A stretch of DNA of 64,000 nucleotides from CAIOHW01 sp964432565 (GCA_964432565.1 CAYSOA010000002.1:1-64000); one strand, 5' to 3'; shown: positions 1-8,527, counted from the first letter of the stretch. Notes: a model not told the origin generated them from the letters alone. A program made the numbers and translations.

Positions 1-707
1 GAACCTGATCCGCTGACCGGTCGACCGAGAGGGACGACCGTTTTCGGCTGTCCGCGCTTGGAGTGCACTCGTGCGGCAAGGCATCCCAGCATGGCCACGA
101 CGGCCCCGGTCTTGGCACAACGAATCGGCGAGATGAACTTTTGCTCGATTTCAAAGACCCGGCGCTCTTCGGAAAAGACCTCTTCGAGAAAATGATTCGG
201 GACGGAGTCACCGAAGAAGTTCTCGCCCGGTTTGGCCTGTAGACTGCGCATGCACTCGTGGATCAACTCATCAGTCATGCTCTGCGGCCGCGTGTAGAGC
301 TCCGGCCATTCGTACATGTAGATGTCGAGAATCGAGTAGCTGCAGATTTCGAGGAACCTCATGTTCCGAAAGAGCTGCGTGAAGTTGGGGCTGTAGACCT
401 CGATAACATCCCCGTCCGAGAGACGAGAGTACACGTCATCACTCAGGACCCAATCGGACTTCGACAGGAAATGCCGAAGCAGGTCGACGCTCTTGTATTT
501 GGGAACTCCCGCACGACTCGCCTCTTCGAAAAATGCGATATCCGCTTCGAGCTTCTGAAGAAGGGCCTTGCGGCGTTCTTCTGGAAGGCCATGAAGGACC
601 TCCAAGGACCGAGACCCGGCCTTGAATCCATGATCCGCCAACTTCTCCATGTCAGCGAGAACTCGGTCGAGGTCGGCAGTCGATGCATTCCGGGGATGAG
701 TGCTCAT
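1..707 (-). CDS. Hypothetical protein, truncated by the left edge
   Basis: Translating the minus strand from the ATG at 707-705 gives about 235 codons with no stop before the window edge, so the C-terminus is missing. The N-terminal 70 residues are charged and helical (MSTHPRNAS, then DLDRVLADMEKLADHGF). A more ordered part follows, with VIEVYSPNFTQLFRNMRFL, YSILDIYMYEWPELY and RCAKTGAVVAMLGCLAARV. No signal peptide or membrane segment is visible, so a cytoplasmic protein is likely. I do not recognise the family. It is transcribed divergently from the XRE regulator at 832, which is the obvious candidate for its control. The complementary-strand reading at 258-743 is a shadow. Confidence 0.6.
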   Translation of the reverse strand, partial: MSTHPRNASTADLDRVLADMEKLADHGFKAGSRSLEVLHGLPEERRKALLQKLEADIAFFEEASRAGVPKYKSVDLLRHFLSKSDWVLSDDVYSRLSDGDVIEVYSPNFTQLFRNMRFLEICSYSILDIYMYEWPELYTRPQSMTDELIHECMRSLQAKPGENFFGDSVPNHFLEEVFSEERRVFEIEQKFISPIRCAKTGAVVAMLGCLAARVHSKRGQPKTVVPLGRPVSGSG

Positions 708-782
708 ATGGTGTGTTTCTCTCGCCTCCCCCCCAATTTATAAGTGATTTTTAAAACCTCCGGCGTCCTCGGCGAGTCGAGC

Positions 783-804
783 GAGGCTGTGATACCCGAG
801 CCTC
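783..804. promoter_or_regulatory. Inverted repeat in the divergent promoter region
   Basis: GAGGCT and AGCCTC form a 6-bp inverted repeat separated by 10 bases, about 30 bp before the XRE gene and 75 bp before the divergent gene. The remainder of the 124-bp spacer is AT-rich (TTTATAAGTGATTTTTAAAA near 735-757). Such symmetry could be an operator for the adjacent XRE protein, but a repeat this short could arise by chance. Confidence 0.25.
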
Positions 805-831
805 ACAAATTTTATTTCAAAGGGGCTTTTT

Positions 832-1188
832 GTGACCTTCGAGCCGAAATTAGGGGCTTTCCTGAAAGAAAAGCGACTCGCCCTGGGCCTGACCCAGGCT
901 GCCGTCGGCGAGAAGCTCGGCTATACCTCTCAGTTCATTGCCAATTGGGAACGTAATGCGAGCACCCCGCCCGCGGATCGACTCTATGAGCTGATTCAAG
1001 TTCTCCAGATCGATGAAGTGGATCTGTTGGAAATCCTCACCCATGACAACATGGGGCACTGGAAATCCGCGCTCCGAAACGCCCAGCGACGATTCTGCGC
1101 CGCCCAGTCCTGGCTACCGCTCAAAAATAAAAAAAGGGAGCCGCCGAAACCGGCAGCTCCCTCAAAAGGGTCTTGGGCTAAGACTTAG
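832..1188 (+). CDS. XRE-family helix-turn-helix regulator
   Basis: This is a 118-residue protein starting at a GTG, with an AAGGGG ribosome site about seven bases upstream. Residues 6-65 are a Cro/C1-type HTH: LGAFLKEKRLALGLTQAAVG, then KLGYTSQFIANWERNASTPP, the usual recognition helix and following turn. The last 45 residues have no recognisable domain, and the final 20 or so are basic and proline-rich because they are read through the hairpin that terminates the opposite-strand gene. It is divergent from the truncated gene at 1-707 and convergent with the secreted-protein gene, whose stop overlaps its own by three bases (1185-1188 shared). A DNA-binding regulator is well supported; its target is not known. 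Confidence 0.8.
   Translation: MTFEPKLGAFLKEKRLALGLTQAAVGEKLGYTSQFIANWERNASTPPADRLYELIQVLQIDEVDLLEILTHDNMGHWKSALRNAQRRFCAAQSWLPLKNKKREPPKPAAPSKGSWAKT
1122..1161 (-). terminator. Rho-independent terminator for the secreted-protein gene
   Basis: Read on the minus strand, an 11-bp GC stem (GGGAGCTGCCG with CGGCGGCTCCC, one mismatch) with a four-base loop is followed by a run of T broken by one A (1123-1135). It lies 24 bp after the stop of the gene at 1185-1661 and inside the 3' coding end of the XRE gene. Confidence 0.8.
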
Positions 1189-1661
1189 ATCCGGACGTAC
1201 TCGAGTGCGTCGGTCTGGCCCTGCAGGTGGCAGTTGTCCGAAGTGTCGGTCACTTCGCCCTGGAAACTGACGTCGGAAATGCGCTGACCCGAAGCATCGA
1301 CCTTGAAGATCATCAGGACCTTCGCGGTAGCCGTGCGCGAGCAGGTTCCGCGGTCGATCTGGACGTCGACGGCGACGGCGGTAATCGTGCGCTCATTGAC
1401 CGGGCCGGTGGCCGTTGCCGGAAAGGCGCTCTCGAGGCCAAGTCCGCTGAAGGACACCAGGGCGGGAGAGATCTTCTTGGAATTTTCGACCAGGGCCGAA
1501 ACCGAGTCGATGCAGATCATCTGCGGAACCTGGAGCTCGCGAGCGACGCTCCTCAGCTTTTCGACCTTCAACTCGTAGCACTCTTCAAATCCGGAGGCGT
1601 GGGCGGCAGATCCTGCGGCGAGGACGACCAAAGACAGAGCAAAAATCTTCAGGGATTTCAT
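1185..1661 (-). CDS. Secreted (periplasmic) protein of unknown function
   Basis: A 158-residue protein with a clear Sec signal: MKSLK, a hydrophobic core FALSLVVLAAGSA, then AHA before SGFEE, giving cleavage near residue 23. The mature part has four cysteines (in EECYELK, MICIDS, GTCSRT and DNCHLQ), consistent with two disulfide bonds in the periplasm. The C-terminal half (TITAVAVDVQID, AKVLMIFKVDASG, DVSFQGEV) reads as alternating beta strands. I do not recognise the family. It is a single-gene unit with its own terminator, convergent with the XRE gene. Confidence 0.7.
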   Translation of the reverse strand: MKSLKIFALSLVVLAAGSAAHASGFEECYELKVEKLRSVARELQVPQMICIDSVSALVENSKKISPALVSFSGLGLESAFPATATGPVNERTITAVAVDVQIDRGTCSRTATAKVLMIFKVDASGQRISDVSFQGEVTDTSDNCHLQGQTDALEYVRI

Positions 1662-1766
1662 GGGAGTTCCTTTCCAATCCTGTTAACGCGCCGCTTCTAT
1701 CACCGCCCACAAAGATGCGAAAGTCAGGAATCGGTTAGGAGATAACCCCCTGAAAATTCGAGAGAT

Positions 1767-2333
1767 TCAGTCCTGCCCCGCCTCCTGACCCTCCGCCAGA
1801 TGAAAGCGCTGGTACTCCTCGGTAAACGACAAGGCCGTCGCCCCGGGCCGGGGTTCGATCCGGTCCACGAAGAGCACTCCGTCCAGATGATCAAGCTCGT
1901 GCTGGAAGACGGTGGCGAGGAAGCCCTCGGCCACCAGCGATCGCGCCGCCCCAGTCTCGTCGAGGTAATCCACCCGAATCTTGCGGGGTCTCGAGACCCG
2001 GCCCCGAAGGCCCGGAACGGAGAGGCAGCCTTCCCAATAGGTCTGCTCCTGCGAATCGAGCACCGACACCTTCGCATTGATGAAGACCGTGAGCGGCTGC
2101 GAGCCCATGTCGGGGTAGCGCGCGCTTCCGGCGTCGAACTCGATGATGGCGACACGAACCGATTCGTGGACCTGCGGAGCGGCGATGCCAATTCCGCCGT
2201 ACTCGGCCTGCGTGTCGCGCAGGTCCTGGATGAGTCGCTGGATCTCCGGCGAGCGAATCTCCTCGACGCTGAGCTCGCGCGTTTTCTGCCGGAGAATGGG
2301 GTGTCCCAGTCGTGCCACTTTTCGGATCGCCAT
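1767..2333 (-). CDS. def: Peptide deformylase
   Basis: Removes the N-formyl group from nascent proteins at the ribosome exit. The 188-residue protein is of normal length and has all three family motifs: GIGIAAPQ (residues 47-54), EGCLSVP (101-107, the metal-binding cysteine) and QHELDHLDG (144-152, HExxH with two metal-binding histidines and the catalytic Glu). The start MAIRKVARLGHPILR is typical. The C-terminal 20 residues beyond the core are acidic and variable. It is divergent from the DUF1295 gene, with only 48 bp between the two starts. Confidence 0.96.
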   Translation of the reverse strand: MAIRKVARLGHPILRQKTRELSVEEIRSPEIQRLIQDLRDTQAEYGGIGIAAPQVHESVRVAIIEFDAGSARYPDMGSQPLTVFINAKVSVLDSQEQTYWEGCLSVPGLRGRVSRPRKIRVDYLDETGAARSLVAEGFLATVFQHELDHLDGVLFVDRIEPRPGATALSFTEEYQRFHLAEGQEAGQD

Positions 2334-2381
2334 GAGGCAAGGCTATACCAAAAGCGAGACTCGGCCAGTATCATCAGCCGC

Positions 2382-3176
2382 ATGATGACCAGCCTGTGGT
2401 TTCTTGCCCTGACGCTCGCCAGTTTCCTGATGCTGATGACTTGGCTCGTCAGCGTGAAGATCCGAAACGCCGGAATCGTCGACATTGTCTGGTCGGCCGG
2501 ATTCACGCCGCTGGTCTGGCTCTATGTCGGCCTGGGTTACGGCTGGATGCCGCGAAAGCTGCTGATTGCTGGCATGGTGAGTTTCTGGAGCCTGAGGCTC
2601 GGCGGCTACCTCTTTCGGCGCATCAAGAGCCACCACCCGAAGGAAGACCAGCGCTACGCCGACTTTCGTCGCAGGCTGGGCGCCACGTTTGATCGCAAGA
2701 TGTTTGGATTCTTTCAGATCCAGGCGGTACTGCTCTGGGTACTCACGCTGCCCTTCCTGCTGTCGTGCCTGAACACGAAGCCCGAGTTTCAGCTGCTCGA
2801 GTGGGCTGGCGTGGCGATCTGGGCCATGGGGCTGATCGGCGAGAGCACGGCGGACTTCCAGCTCTCGCGTTTTGTCGCCCAGCCCGAGAACCGCGGAAAG
2901 ATCTGCCAGATCGGACTCTGGAAGTACTCACGGCATCCGAACTACTTTTTCGAGTGGACCATCTGGGTCGGGTATTTTGTGTTCGCCCTCGCGCAGCCGA
3001 ATGGCTGGTGGTCGGTGTACTGTCCGCTGCTGATGCTGCACTTTCTGTACAACGTCACCGGCGTGAAGCTGAGTGAGCGCGGCTCGTTGGCCCGCCGAGG
3101 GGAGGCGTACCGTCAGTACCAGCGCACCACGAGCGCCTTCATTCCCTGGTTTCCAAAGAAGGATGGCGCTCGATGA
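2382..3176 (+). CDS. DUF1295 / steroid 5-alpha-reductase-like membrane protein
   Basis: A 264-residue multi-spanning protein beginning MMTSLWFLALTLASFLML. Six or so hydrophobic segments are visible (residues 4-22, 33-50, 56-68, 105-125, 135-150, 190-230). The C-terminal half has the DUF1295 signature: GLWKYSRHPNYFFEWTIWVG, where the SRHPNYF and the Glu correspond to the NADPH-binding C-terminal region of 5-alpha-reductase and isoprenylcysteine methyltransferase relatives. The upstream in-frame extension back to 1800 is the antisense of def and is rejected. It overlaps the next gene by four bases (ATGA), so the two are probably translated together. The substrate cannot be read from the sequence; a lipid or sterol-like reductase is the family expectation. 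Confidence 0.8.
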   Translation: MMTSLWFLALTLASFLMLMTWLVSVKIRNAGIVDIVWSAGFTPLVWLYVGLGYGWMPRKLLIAGMVSFWSLRLGGYLFRRIKSHHPKEDQRYADFRRRLGATFDRKMFGFFQIQAVLLWVLTLPFLLSCLNTKPEFQLLEWAGVAIWAMGLIGESTADFQLSRFVAQPENRGKICQIGLWKYSRHPNYFFEWTIWVGYFVFALAQPNGWWSVYCPLLMLHFLYNVTGVKLSERGSLARRGEAYRQYQRTTSAFIPWFPKKDGAR

Positions 3177-3793
3177 GCCTGCACCGGTTTTTTCCGACGC
3201 AGCTCTGGGTCGCCCGCGCTCCCGCCGCACTCGCCTCGAAGCTCAATCGCCAGCTGGCGCGCGAGGCCCGAATGTTCGAGGAAATCGATGATCAGGGCGT
3301 GAAGTGGTGCCGCAAGAACTATCAGGGCGGCTACACGTCGTACGCGTCGATCACCGACCTTCCGTACCGCTCGTCTACTTTTGGCGAGCTCAAGAAGTGG
3401 ATCGACGGCGAAGCGAAGAAGTTTGCTCGCGCTCTCGACATGGACCTGATGGACGGCTGCCTCGAAATGACCACCTGCTGGGTGAACGTCATGCGGCAGC
3501 ACTGCCAGCACTCGTTTCACCTTCATCCGCTTTCGGCGATCAGCGGCACCTATTACGTTGAGGTTCCGAAGGGGGCCGGGGCGCTCAAAATCGAAGACCC
3601 ACGGCTGGCCGGATTCATGGGCTCCCCTCCCCGCAGCTCCACGGCCCGAATCGAAAACCGGCGCTTCCACGAGTTCCGGCCCACACCGGGCACCCTGATT
3701 TTGTTCGAAAGCTGGCTGAAGCACGAAGTGCCTCAGAATCAATCCGCGAGAGAACGCATCAGCGTTTCTTTCAATTATGACTGGATCCGGTAA
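3173..3793 (+). CDS. Putative 2-oxoglutarate/Fe(II) oxygenase (TIGR02466-like)
   Basis: A 206-residue soluble protein. The core resembles the 2OG-FeII_Oxy_5 fold: FHLHPLSAISGTYYVEVP (around residues 115-133), where the His of HLHP fits the first iron ligand, and PGTLILFESWLKHEVPQNQ (about 174-192) followed by ERISVSFNYDW, where the His before EVP fits the second ligand and the Arg in ERIS fits the 2OG-binding residue. The expected HxD/E aspartate is not obvious, so iron binding is inferred. Its start overlaps the DUF1295 stop (ATGA), suggesting a functional link to that membrane enzyme. The substrate is unknown. Confidence 0.7.
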   Translation: MSLHRFFPTQLWVARAPAALASKLNRQLAREARMFEEIDDQGVKWCRKNYQGGYTSYASITDLPYRSSTFGELKKWIDGEAKKFARALDMDLMDGCLEMTTCWVNVMRQHCQHSFHLHPLSAISGTYYVEVPKGAGALKIEDPRLAGFMGSPPRSSTARIENRRFHEFRPTPGTLILFESWLKHEVPQNQSARERISVSFNYDWIR

Positions 3794-3802
3794 ACTCTTC
3801 GC

Positions 3803-4288
3803 ATGACCTCTTGGACCCTGCTGCTCGAAGCGCTGCACTCGGCATTCGTTTCTGCCCTGAAGGAGCAGGGTTCGAATCCGTTGCTGGAGCTTGGCATGCC
3901 TCAGCGCCTTCCGGGCTTCAAGTTTCCGGAGCCACTAGCCCTTCCCGCCCAATTCCTGATCACAGAAGTAGAGATTCCGGCGACGCCGGCCACAGGTCCG
4001 GCCGCGCGCGCCAAAGCCGCGTCCGGCTTCACCGGACTGCTCTTTCAGGCCGACAGCCCGGACGTCGAGGAGATCTGGAAGTCTCTCCACCGACACACCG
4101 GAGTCGAGTTCGCCCACAAGAAGATTCGCCCCATCCTGACCAAGCCCACGGTGACGCAATGGAGCGACCGGGGCCTCAGACCCGACGAGATCTTCAAGAA
4201 GCGCATCACCATGCCGACGCGCACGCTCTGGATTCCGGTGCGATGGGGCAAGAGCAGGGCCGAACTCGCCCTTTTTCTCGCGGTTTAG
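3803..4288 (+). CDS. Conserved-looking hypothetical protein
   Basis: A 161-residue soluble protein that follows the oxygenase gene after nine bases, so it is likely in the same operon. It has no signal peptide. Notable stretches are LPGFKFPEPLALPAQFLITE, FTGLLFQADSPDVEEIWKSL and a basic segment AHKKIRPILTKPTVTQW. The ending RTLWIPVRWGKSRAELALFL looks like beta strands. I do not recognise a family. The competing frame at 3811-4584 is Arg-rich, antisense-like in composition, and runs into glyS, so it is rejected. Confidence 0.6.
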   Translation: MTSWTLLLEALHSAFVSALKEQGSNPLLELGMPQRLPGFKFPEPLALPAQFLITEVEIPATPATGPAARAKAASGFTGLLFQADSPDVEEIWKSLHRHTGVEFAHKKIRPILTKPTVTQWSDRGLRPDEIFKKRITMPTRTLWIPVRWGKSRAELALFLAV

Positions 4289-4342
4289 TCCGACTATCTC
4301 CTTGGTTTGACGGCGCCCCTCTGCTAACGATTTCACATCGTT

Positions 4343-5716
4343 ATGAGCTCCGAAAACACCACTGCCGTCGTCACCGAAACCCCCCGTCAAGTTCACGACC
4401 TCAAGGACATGGCCGACCTCGTGTCGCTGGCCAAACGCCGCGGGTTCGTCTTTCCATCAAGCGAGGTTTACGGCGGAATCAATGCCTGCTGGGACTACGG
4501 CCCCCTTGGCATCGAGCTCAAGCGGAACGTGAAGGAGCGCTGGTGGCGCTCGATGTGCGACCGCGAAGATGTCGAAGGCCTTGATGCCGCGATCCTGATG
4601 CATCCGCGCGTCTGGGAAGCCTCGGGCCACGTCTCCGGCTTTGTCGATCCGCTGGTCGACTGCAGAACCTGCAAGGGGCGCTTTCGCGCGGACAAGCTCG
4701 ACACCGCCCATTGCGGCAAAAAATCGTCGAAAAAGCCCGGCGAAACCGACGAGTGCCAGCTTACCGAGGCCCGCCAGTTCAACCTAATGTTCAAGACCCA
4801 CATGGGTCCGCTCGAAGACACCGCATCGGTCGTCTACCTCCGTCCTGAAACCGCTCAGGGCATTTACGTCAATTTCCTCAACGTGCAGCAGAGCTCGCGC
4901 CAGAAGGTACCCTTCGGCATCGCGCAGATTGGCAAGGCGTTCCGCAATGAAATCACTCCCGGAAATTTCATTTTCCGCACGCGCGAGTTCGAGCAGATGG
5001 AAATGCAGTTCTTCGTGAAGCCAGGCTCCGACATGGAGTGGTTCGAAAAATGGAAGGCCATTCGCATCCAGTGGCATCTCGACAACGGAATCCGCAAGGA
5101 CAAGCTGCGCTTCCACGAGCATGGCGCGGGTGAACTGGCCCATTATGCCAAGGCCGCCTTCGACATCGAATATGAATTTCCGTTCGGCTGGCAGGAGCTC
5201 GAAGGCATCCACAACCGCTCGGACTTCGACCTTGGCCGACATCAGGAGTTCAGCGGCAAGAAGCTCGAGTACTTCGATGAAGCAGCGAAGGAAAAGTACC
5301 TGCCCTACATCGTGGAGACCTCGGCGGGCTGCGATCGCACGCTGCTCGTGGCGCTGGTCGATGCGTATCGCACCGATGGCGACCGCGTGTGGCTCGAGCT
5401 CCACCCGAGCCTGTCCCCCTACAAGGTCGCAATCTACCCCCTAATGAAGAAGCCCGAGCTGGTCGAGTACTCGGACAAGGTTTTCAACACGGTCAGAAAG
5501 TCCTTCCGCGCCACTACCGATGACGCTGGATCGATCGGCAAGCGGTACCGCCGTCAGGACGAAATCGGTACACCCTTTGGAGTGACCATCGATTATGACA
5601 CTCTCTCGAACCACACCGTCACGATCCGGCACCGCGACAGCATGGCCCAGGAAAGGATCCCGGCTGAAAAACTCGTCGCCTACATCAGCGAAAAGTTCGA
5701 AAACTGGGGCAGGTAA
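4343..5716 (+). CDS. glyS: Glycyl-tRNA synthetase, alpha2 (dimeric) type
   Basis: Charges tRNA-Gly with glycine. The 457-residue protein is the single-chain alpha2 form and not the alpha2beta2 form of E. coli. Seen: the N-terminal KRRGFVFPSSEVYGGINACW and DYGPLGIELKRNVKERWW (motif 1 region), a zinc-binding-like insertion with CRTC (about 111-114) and later Cys, motif 2 FRNEITPGNFIFRTREFEQM (about 201-220), SAGCDRTLLVAL (motif 3, about 330-341), and the C-terminal anticodon-binding domain ending in YISEKFENWGR. The gene ends AGG-TAA. The ppdK frame is open across its last 120 bases, and no ppdK start exists after the stop. Confidence 0.95.
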   Translation: MSSENTTAVVTETPRQVHDLKDMADLVSLAKRRGFVFPSSEVYGGINACWDYGPLGIELKRNVKERWWRSMCDREDVEGLDAAILMHPRVWEASGHVSGFVDPLVDCRTCKGRFRADKLDTAHCGKKSSKKPGETDECQLTEARQFNLMFKTHMGPLEDTASVVYLRPETAQGIYVNFLNVQQSSRQKVPFGIAQIGKAFRNEITPGNFIFRTREFEQMEMQFFVKPGSDMEWFEKWKAIRIQWHLDNGIRKDKLRFHEHGAGELAHYAKAAFDIEYEFPFGWQELEGIHNRSDFDLGRHQEFSGKKLEYFDEAAKEKYLPYIVETSAGCDRTLLVALVDAYRTDGDRVWLELHPSLSPYKVAIYPLMKKPELVEYSDKVFNTVRKSFRATTDDAGSIGKRYRRQDEIGTPFGVTIDYDTLSNHTVTIRHRDSMAQERIPAEKLVAYISEKFENWGR

Positions 5717-8492
5717 GACTGCTCGCGTCGGCCCTGCACCGAAGCGCAAGGGCGTCTCTGCTCGGCCGACTGCTTCCAAGTTTGTCTACTCTTTCGGTCT
5801 CGGCAAAGCGGACGGCGCCGAGCACCAGAAGGAGCTGCTGGGCGGCAAGGGCGCCAACCTGCATGGCATGACCCGCCTGGACCTGCCCGTTCCTCCCGGC
5901 TTCACGATCACGACGGACGTGTGCACGTTCTTTTACGGAAACCAGCAGACGTACCCTTCTACCCTCGAAGGACAGGTGCGTGCCGCCATGTCCAAGATGG
6001 AAAAGCAGATGGGACGCAGCTTCGGTGGAAAGAATTCGCCGCTCCTCGTCTCGGTCCGCTCTGGCGCCCGCGCATCGATGCCGGGAATGATGGACACGAT
6101 CCTGAACCTCGGCCTGAACGATGAGACCGTCGAAGGGCTCATCGCCGAGTCGAAGGACGCCCGCTTCGGTTACGACAGCTATCGCCGCTTCATCACGATG
6201 TACTCGGACGTGGTGCTGAACATCCACGCCAATCACTTCGAAGCCGCACTCGAAGACCTCAAGCATGCCCGCGGTGTCGAGCTGGATACCCAGCTTTCCG
6301 CTGAAGATTTGAAAGCTCTGGTCGCGCAGTTCAAGCAGATCGTAAAGCTGAACGGAAAGACCTTTCCAGAAAATCCCTGGGAACAGCTTTGGGGAGCGGT
6401 CGGCGCTGTTTTCGGCTCGTGGATGAGCCCGCGCGCCATCACTTATCGAAAGCTCAACGAAATTCCGGAACACTGGGGCACGGCCGTCAATGTGCAGGCC
6501 ATGGTGTTCGGCAACATGGGCGATGACTGCGCCACCGGTGTCGCGTTCACTCGCGATCCGTCGACCGGTGCAAAGAAATTCTTCGGAGAATTTCTCGTCA
6601 ACGCCCAGGGCGAAGACGTCGTTGCCGGCATTCGCACGCCTCAGCCGATCAACGAAGCCTCGCGCCATGAAAATGCGGGTTCGCTGCCGTCTCTCGAGAA
6701 GGTCATGCCGAAGCCCTATCGCGAGCTCGTGAAGGCCTACCAGAAGCTCGAAAAGCATTATCGCGACATGCAGGATATCGAGTTCACGATTGAACGCGGC
6801 GTGCTGTACATGCTGCAGACCCGAAACGGAAAGCGCACGGCGGCTGCCTCGCTCAAGATCGCCGTCGACATGGTTCGCGAGAAGTTGATCACGAAGGACG
6901 AGGCGATTGCACGCATGCAGCCCGAGCAGCTCGATCAGCTGCTTCACCCGACGCTCGACCCCAAGGCCGAGAAGAGGATTATCGCACGTGGTCTTCCGGC
7001 CTCTCCGGGTGCAGCTTCCGGCCAGATCGTGTTCGATCCTGACACGGCTGAAATCTGGAGGAACGACCTCGGACGCAAGGTCATCCTGGTTCGCGTGGAG
7101 ACCTCTCCCGAGGATATCCACGGCATGTCGGTGGCTGAAGGCATCCTGACGGCTCGCGGAGGCATGACCTCGCATGCCGCAGTCGTGGCGCGCGGCATGG
7201 GCAAGTGCTGCGTGTCTGGCTGCTCAGCGTTGAAGATCAGCTACGACCGCAAGGAAATGATCCTTGGCACCCTGGTTCTGAAGGAAGGCGACTTCATTAC
7301 GCTTGAAGGCAGCACAGGTGAAGTCATCGAGGGCAAGGTTCCCACCATCGCGCCGTCGCTGAACCAGGACTTTCGAGAGCTGATGAAATGGGTCGACCAG
7401 ATCCGCCGTCTCAAGGTCCGCACGAATGCCGACACTCCACAGGACGCCCGAGTGGCCCGGGAGTTCGGGGCCGAAGGCATCGGCCTCTGCCGCACGGAGC
7501 ACATGTTCTTCGAGGCCGACCGGATCGACGCCGTTCGCGAAATGATTCTCGCGGACTCGCGCGAAGGTCGCGAACGGGCGCTGACCAAGATTCTTCCGAT
7601 GCAGAGAAATGATTTCGAGAAGCTCTTTCGCGAGATGAAGGGGCTTCCTGTCACCATTCGCCTGCTGGATCCGCCGCTGCATGAGTTCATTCCGCACTCG
7701 GATGCCGATCTGCAGGCATTGGCTGTGAAGATTGACGTGCCGTTTGAACGACTGAAGCGAAAGGCCGAGAGCCTGCACGAGTTCAATCCCATGCTCGGCC
7801 ACCGTGGCTGCCGTCTTGCGGTCAGTTATCCCGAAATTTACCGCACGCAGGTGCGTGCCATCATGGAGGCGGCCTGCGAGCTCGTGAGGAACGAGGGTTT
7901 CAAGATCACTCCCGAAATCATGATTCCACTGGTCGGTGACTGGCGCGAGCTCAAGATCGTGGGCGATGCCTGCCGGACAGAGGCCGAAAAGGTTCTGGCT
8001 GAGTTCAAACAGAAGTCGGGCAAGGCGATGCCGGTGAAGTACCTGATTGGAACCATGATCGAGCTGCCTCGTGCCGCACTGACTGCCGATGAAATCGCCC
8101 AGCATGCCGATTTCTTCAGCTTCGGAACGAACGACCTGACCCAGACCACCTATGGCCTTTCGCGGGATGACTCAGGGATGTTCCTGAAAGACTACCTCGA
8201 CGCCAAAATCTACGAGAAGGATCCCTTCGCGACTCTCGACGCAAAGGGCGTCTCGCGCCTGATGAAGCTGGCTATCGAAGATGGCCTTCGGACACGTCAG
8301 GACCTGAAGATCGGAATCTGCGGCGAACACGGTGGGGAGCCCGCCTCGGTTCGACTCTGCAACGAGATGGGACTCGATTACGTGAGCTGTTCTCCCTACC
8401 GTGTGCCGATTGCTCGTCTGGCAGCCGCCCAGGCGGTGCTCGGCGAAGGGAAGTCAACTCTCTCGAACAGGAATAGCAAGAAACGACGCTAG
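5595..8492 (+). CDS. ppdK: Pyruvate, phosphate dikinase; start unresolved
   Basis: Interconverts pyruvate + ATP + Pi with PEP + AMP + PPi. Domains in order: ATP-grasp (about residues 62-420, beginning FVYSFGLGKADG, with LLGGKGANLHGM and VSVRSGARASMPGMMDTILN), the swivelling phosphohistidine domain (GGMTSHAAVVARGMGKCCVS near 521-540, His within TSHAA), and the C-terminal PEP/pyruvate TIM barrel (GLCRTEHMFF, GTNDLTQTTYGLSRDD, CGEHGGEP). Family members begin almost directly with the FVYSFG strand, about residue 62 here. No ATG, GTG, TTG or AT-start codon lies between the glyS stop (5714-5716) and that point. The only start in this frame is the ATG at 5595 inside glyS (GGAG 12 bases upstream), which adds 61 odd Lys/Arg/Ser-rich residues. 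The frame is +1 relative to glyS. A strong terminator follows. Confidence 0.9.
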   Translation: MTLSRTTPSRSGTATAWPRKGSRLKNSSPTSAKSSKTGAGKTARVGPAPKRKGVSARPTASKFVYSFGLGKADGAEHQKELLGGKGANLHGMTRLDLPVPPGFTITTDVCTFFYGNQQTYPSTLEGQVRAAMSKMEKQMGRSFGGKNSPLLVSVRSGARASMPGMMDTILNLGLNDETVEGLIAESKDARFGYDSYRRFITMYSDVVLNIHANHFEAALEDLKHARGVELDTQLSAEDLKALVAQFKQIVKLNGKTFPENPWEQLWGAVGAVFGSWMSPRAITYRKLNEIPEHWGTAVNVQAMVFGNMGDDCATGVAFTRDPSTGAKKFFGEFLVNAQGEDVVAGIRTPQPINEASRHENAGSLPSLEKVMPKPYRELVKAYQKLEKHYRDMQDIEFTIERGVLYMLQTRNGKRTAAASLKIAVDMVREKLITKDEAIARMQPEQLDQLLHPTLDPKAEKRIIARGLPASPGAASGQIVFDPDTAEIWRNDLGRKVILVRVETSPEDIHGMSVAEGILTARGGMTSHAAVVARGMGKCCVSGCSALKISYDRKEMILGTLVLKEGDFITLEGSTGEVIEGKVPTIAPSLNQDFRELMKWVDQIRRLKVRTNADTPQDARVAREFGAEGIGLCRTEHMFFEADRIDAVREMILADSREGRERALTKILPMQRNDFEKLFREMKGLPVTIRLLDPPLHEFIPHSDADLQALAVKIDVPFERLKRKAESLHEFNPMLGHRGCRLAVSYPEIYRTQVRAIMEAACELVRNEGFKITPEIMIPLVGDWRELKIVGDACRTEAEKVLAEFKQKSGKAMPVKYLIGTMIELPRAALTADEIAQHADFFSFGTNDLTQTTYGLSRDDSGMFLKDYLDAKIYEKDPFATLDAKGVSRLMKLAIEDGLRTRQDLKIGICGEHGGEPASVRLCNEMGLDYVSCSPYRVPIARLAAAQAVLGEGKSTLSNRNSKKRR

Positions 8493-8527
8493 GCGAATCG
8501 AGAGGAGCACACCGCTCCAGAAAGCCA

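Noticed and set aside
3811..4584. 257-codon plus-strand reading overlapping glyS
   Set aside because: Arg/His-rich alternative frame that overlaps both the 3803-4288 gene and the start of glyS.
5685..7175. 496-codon minus-strand reading opposite ppdK
   Set aside because: Shadow of PPDK coding sequence; no domain and His/Arg-biased composition.
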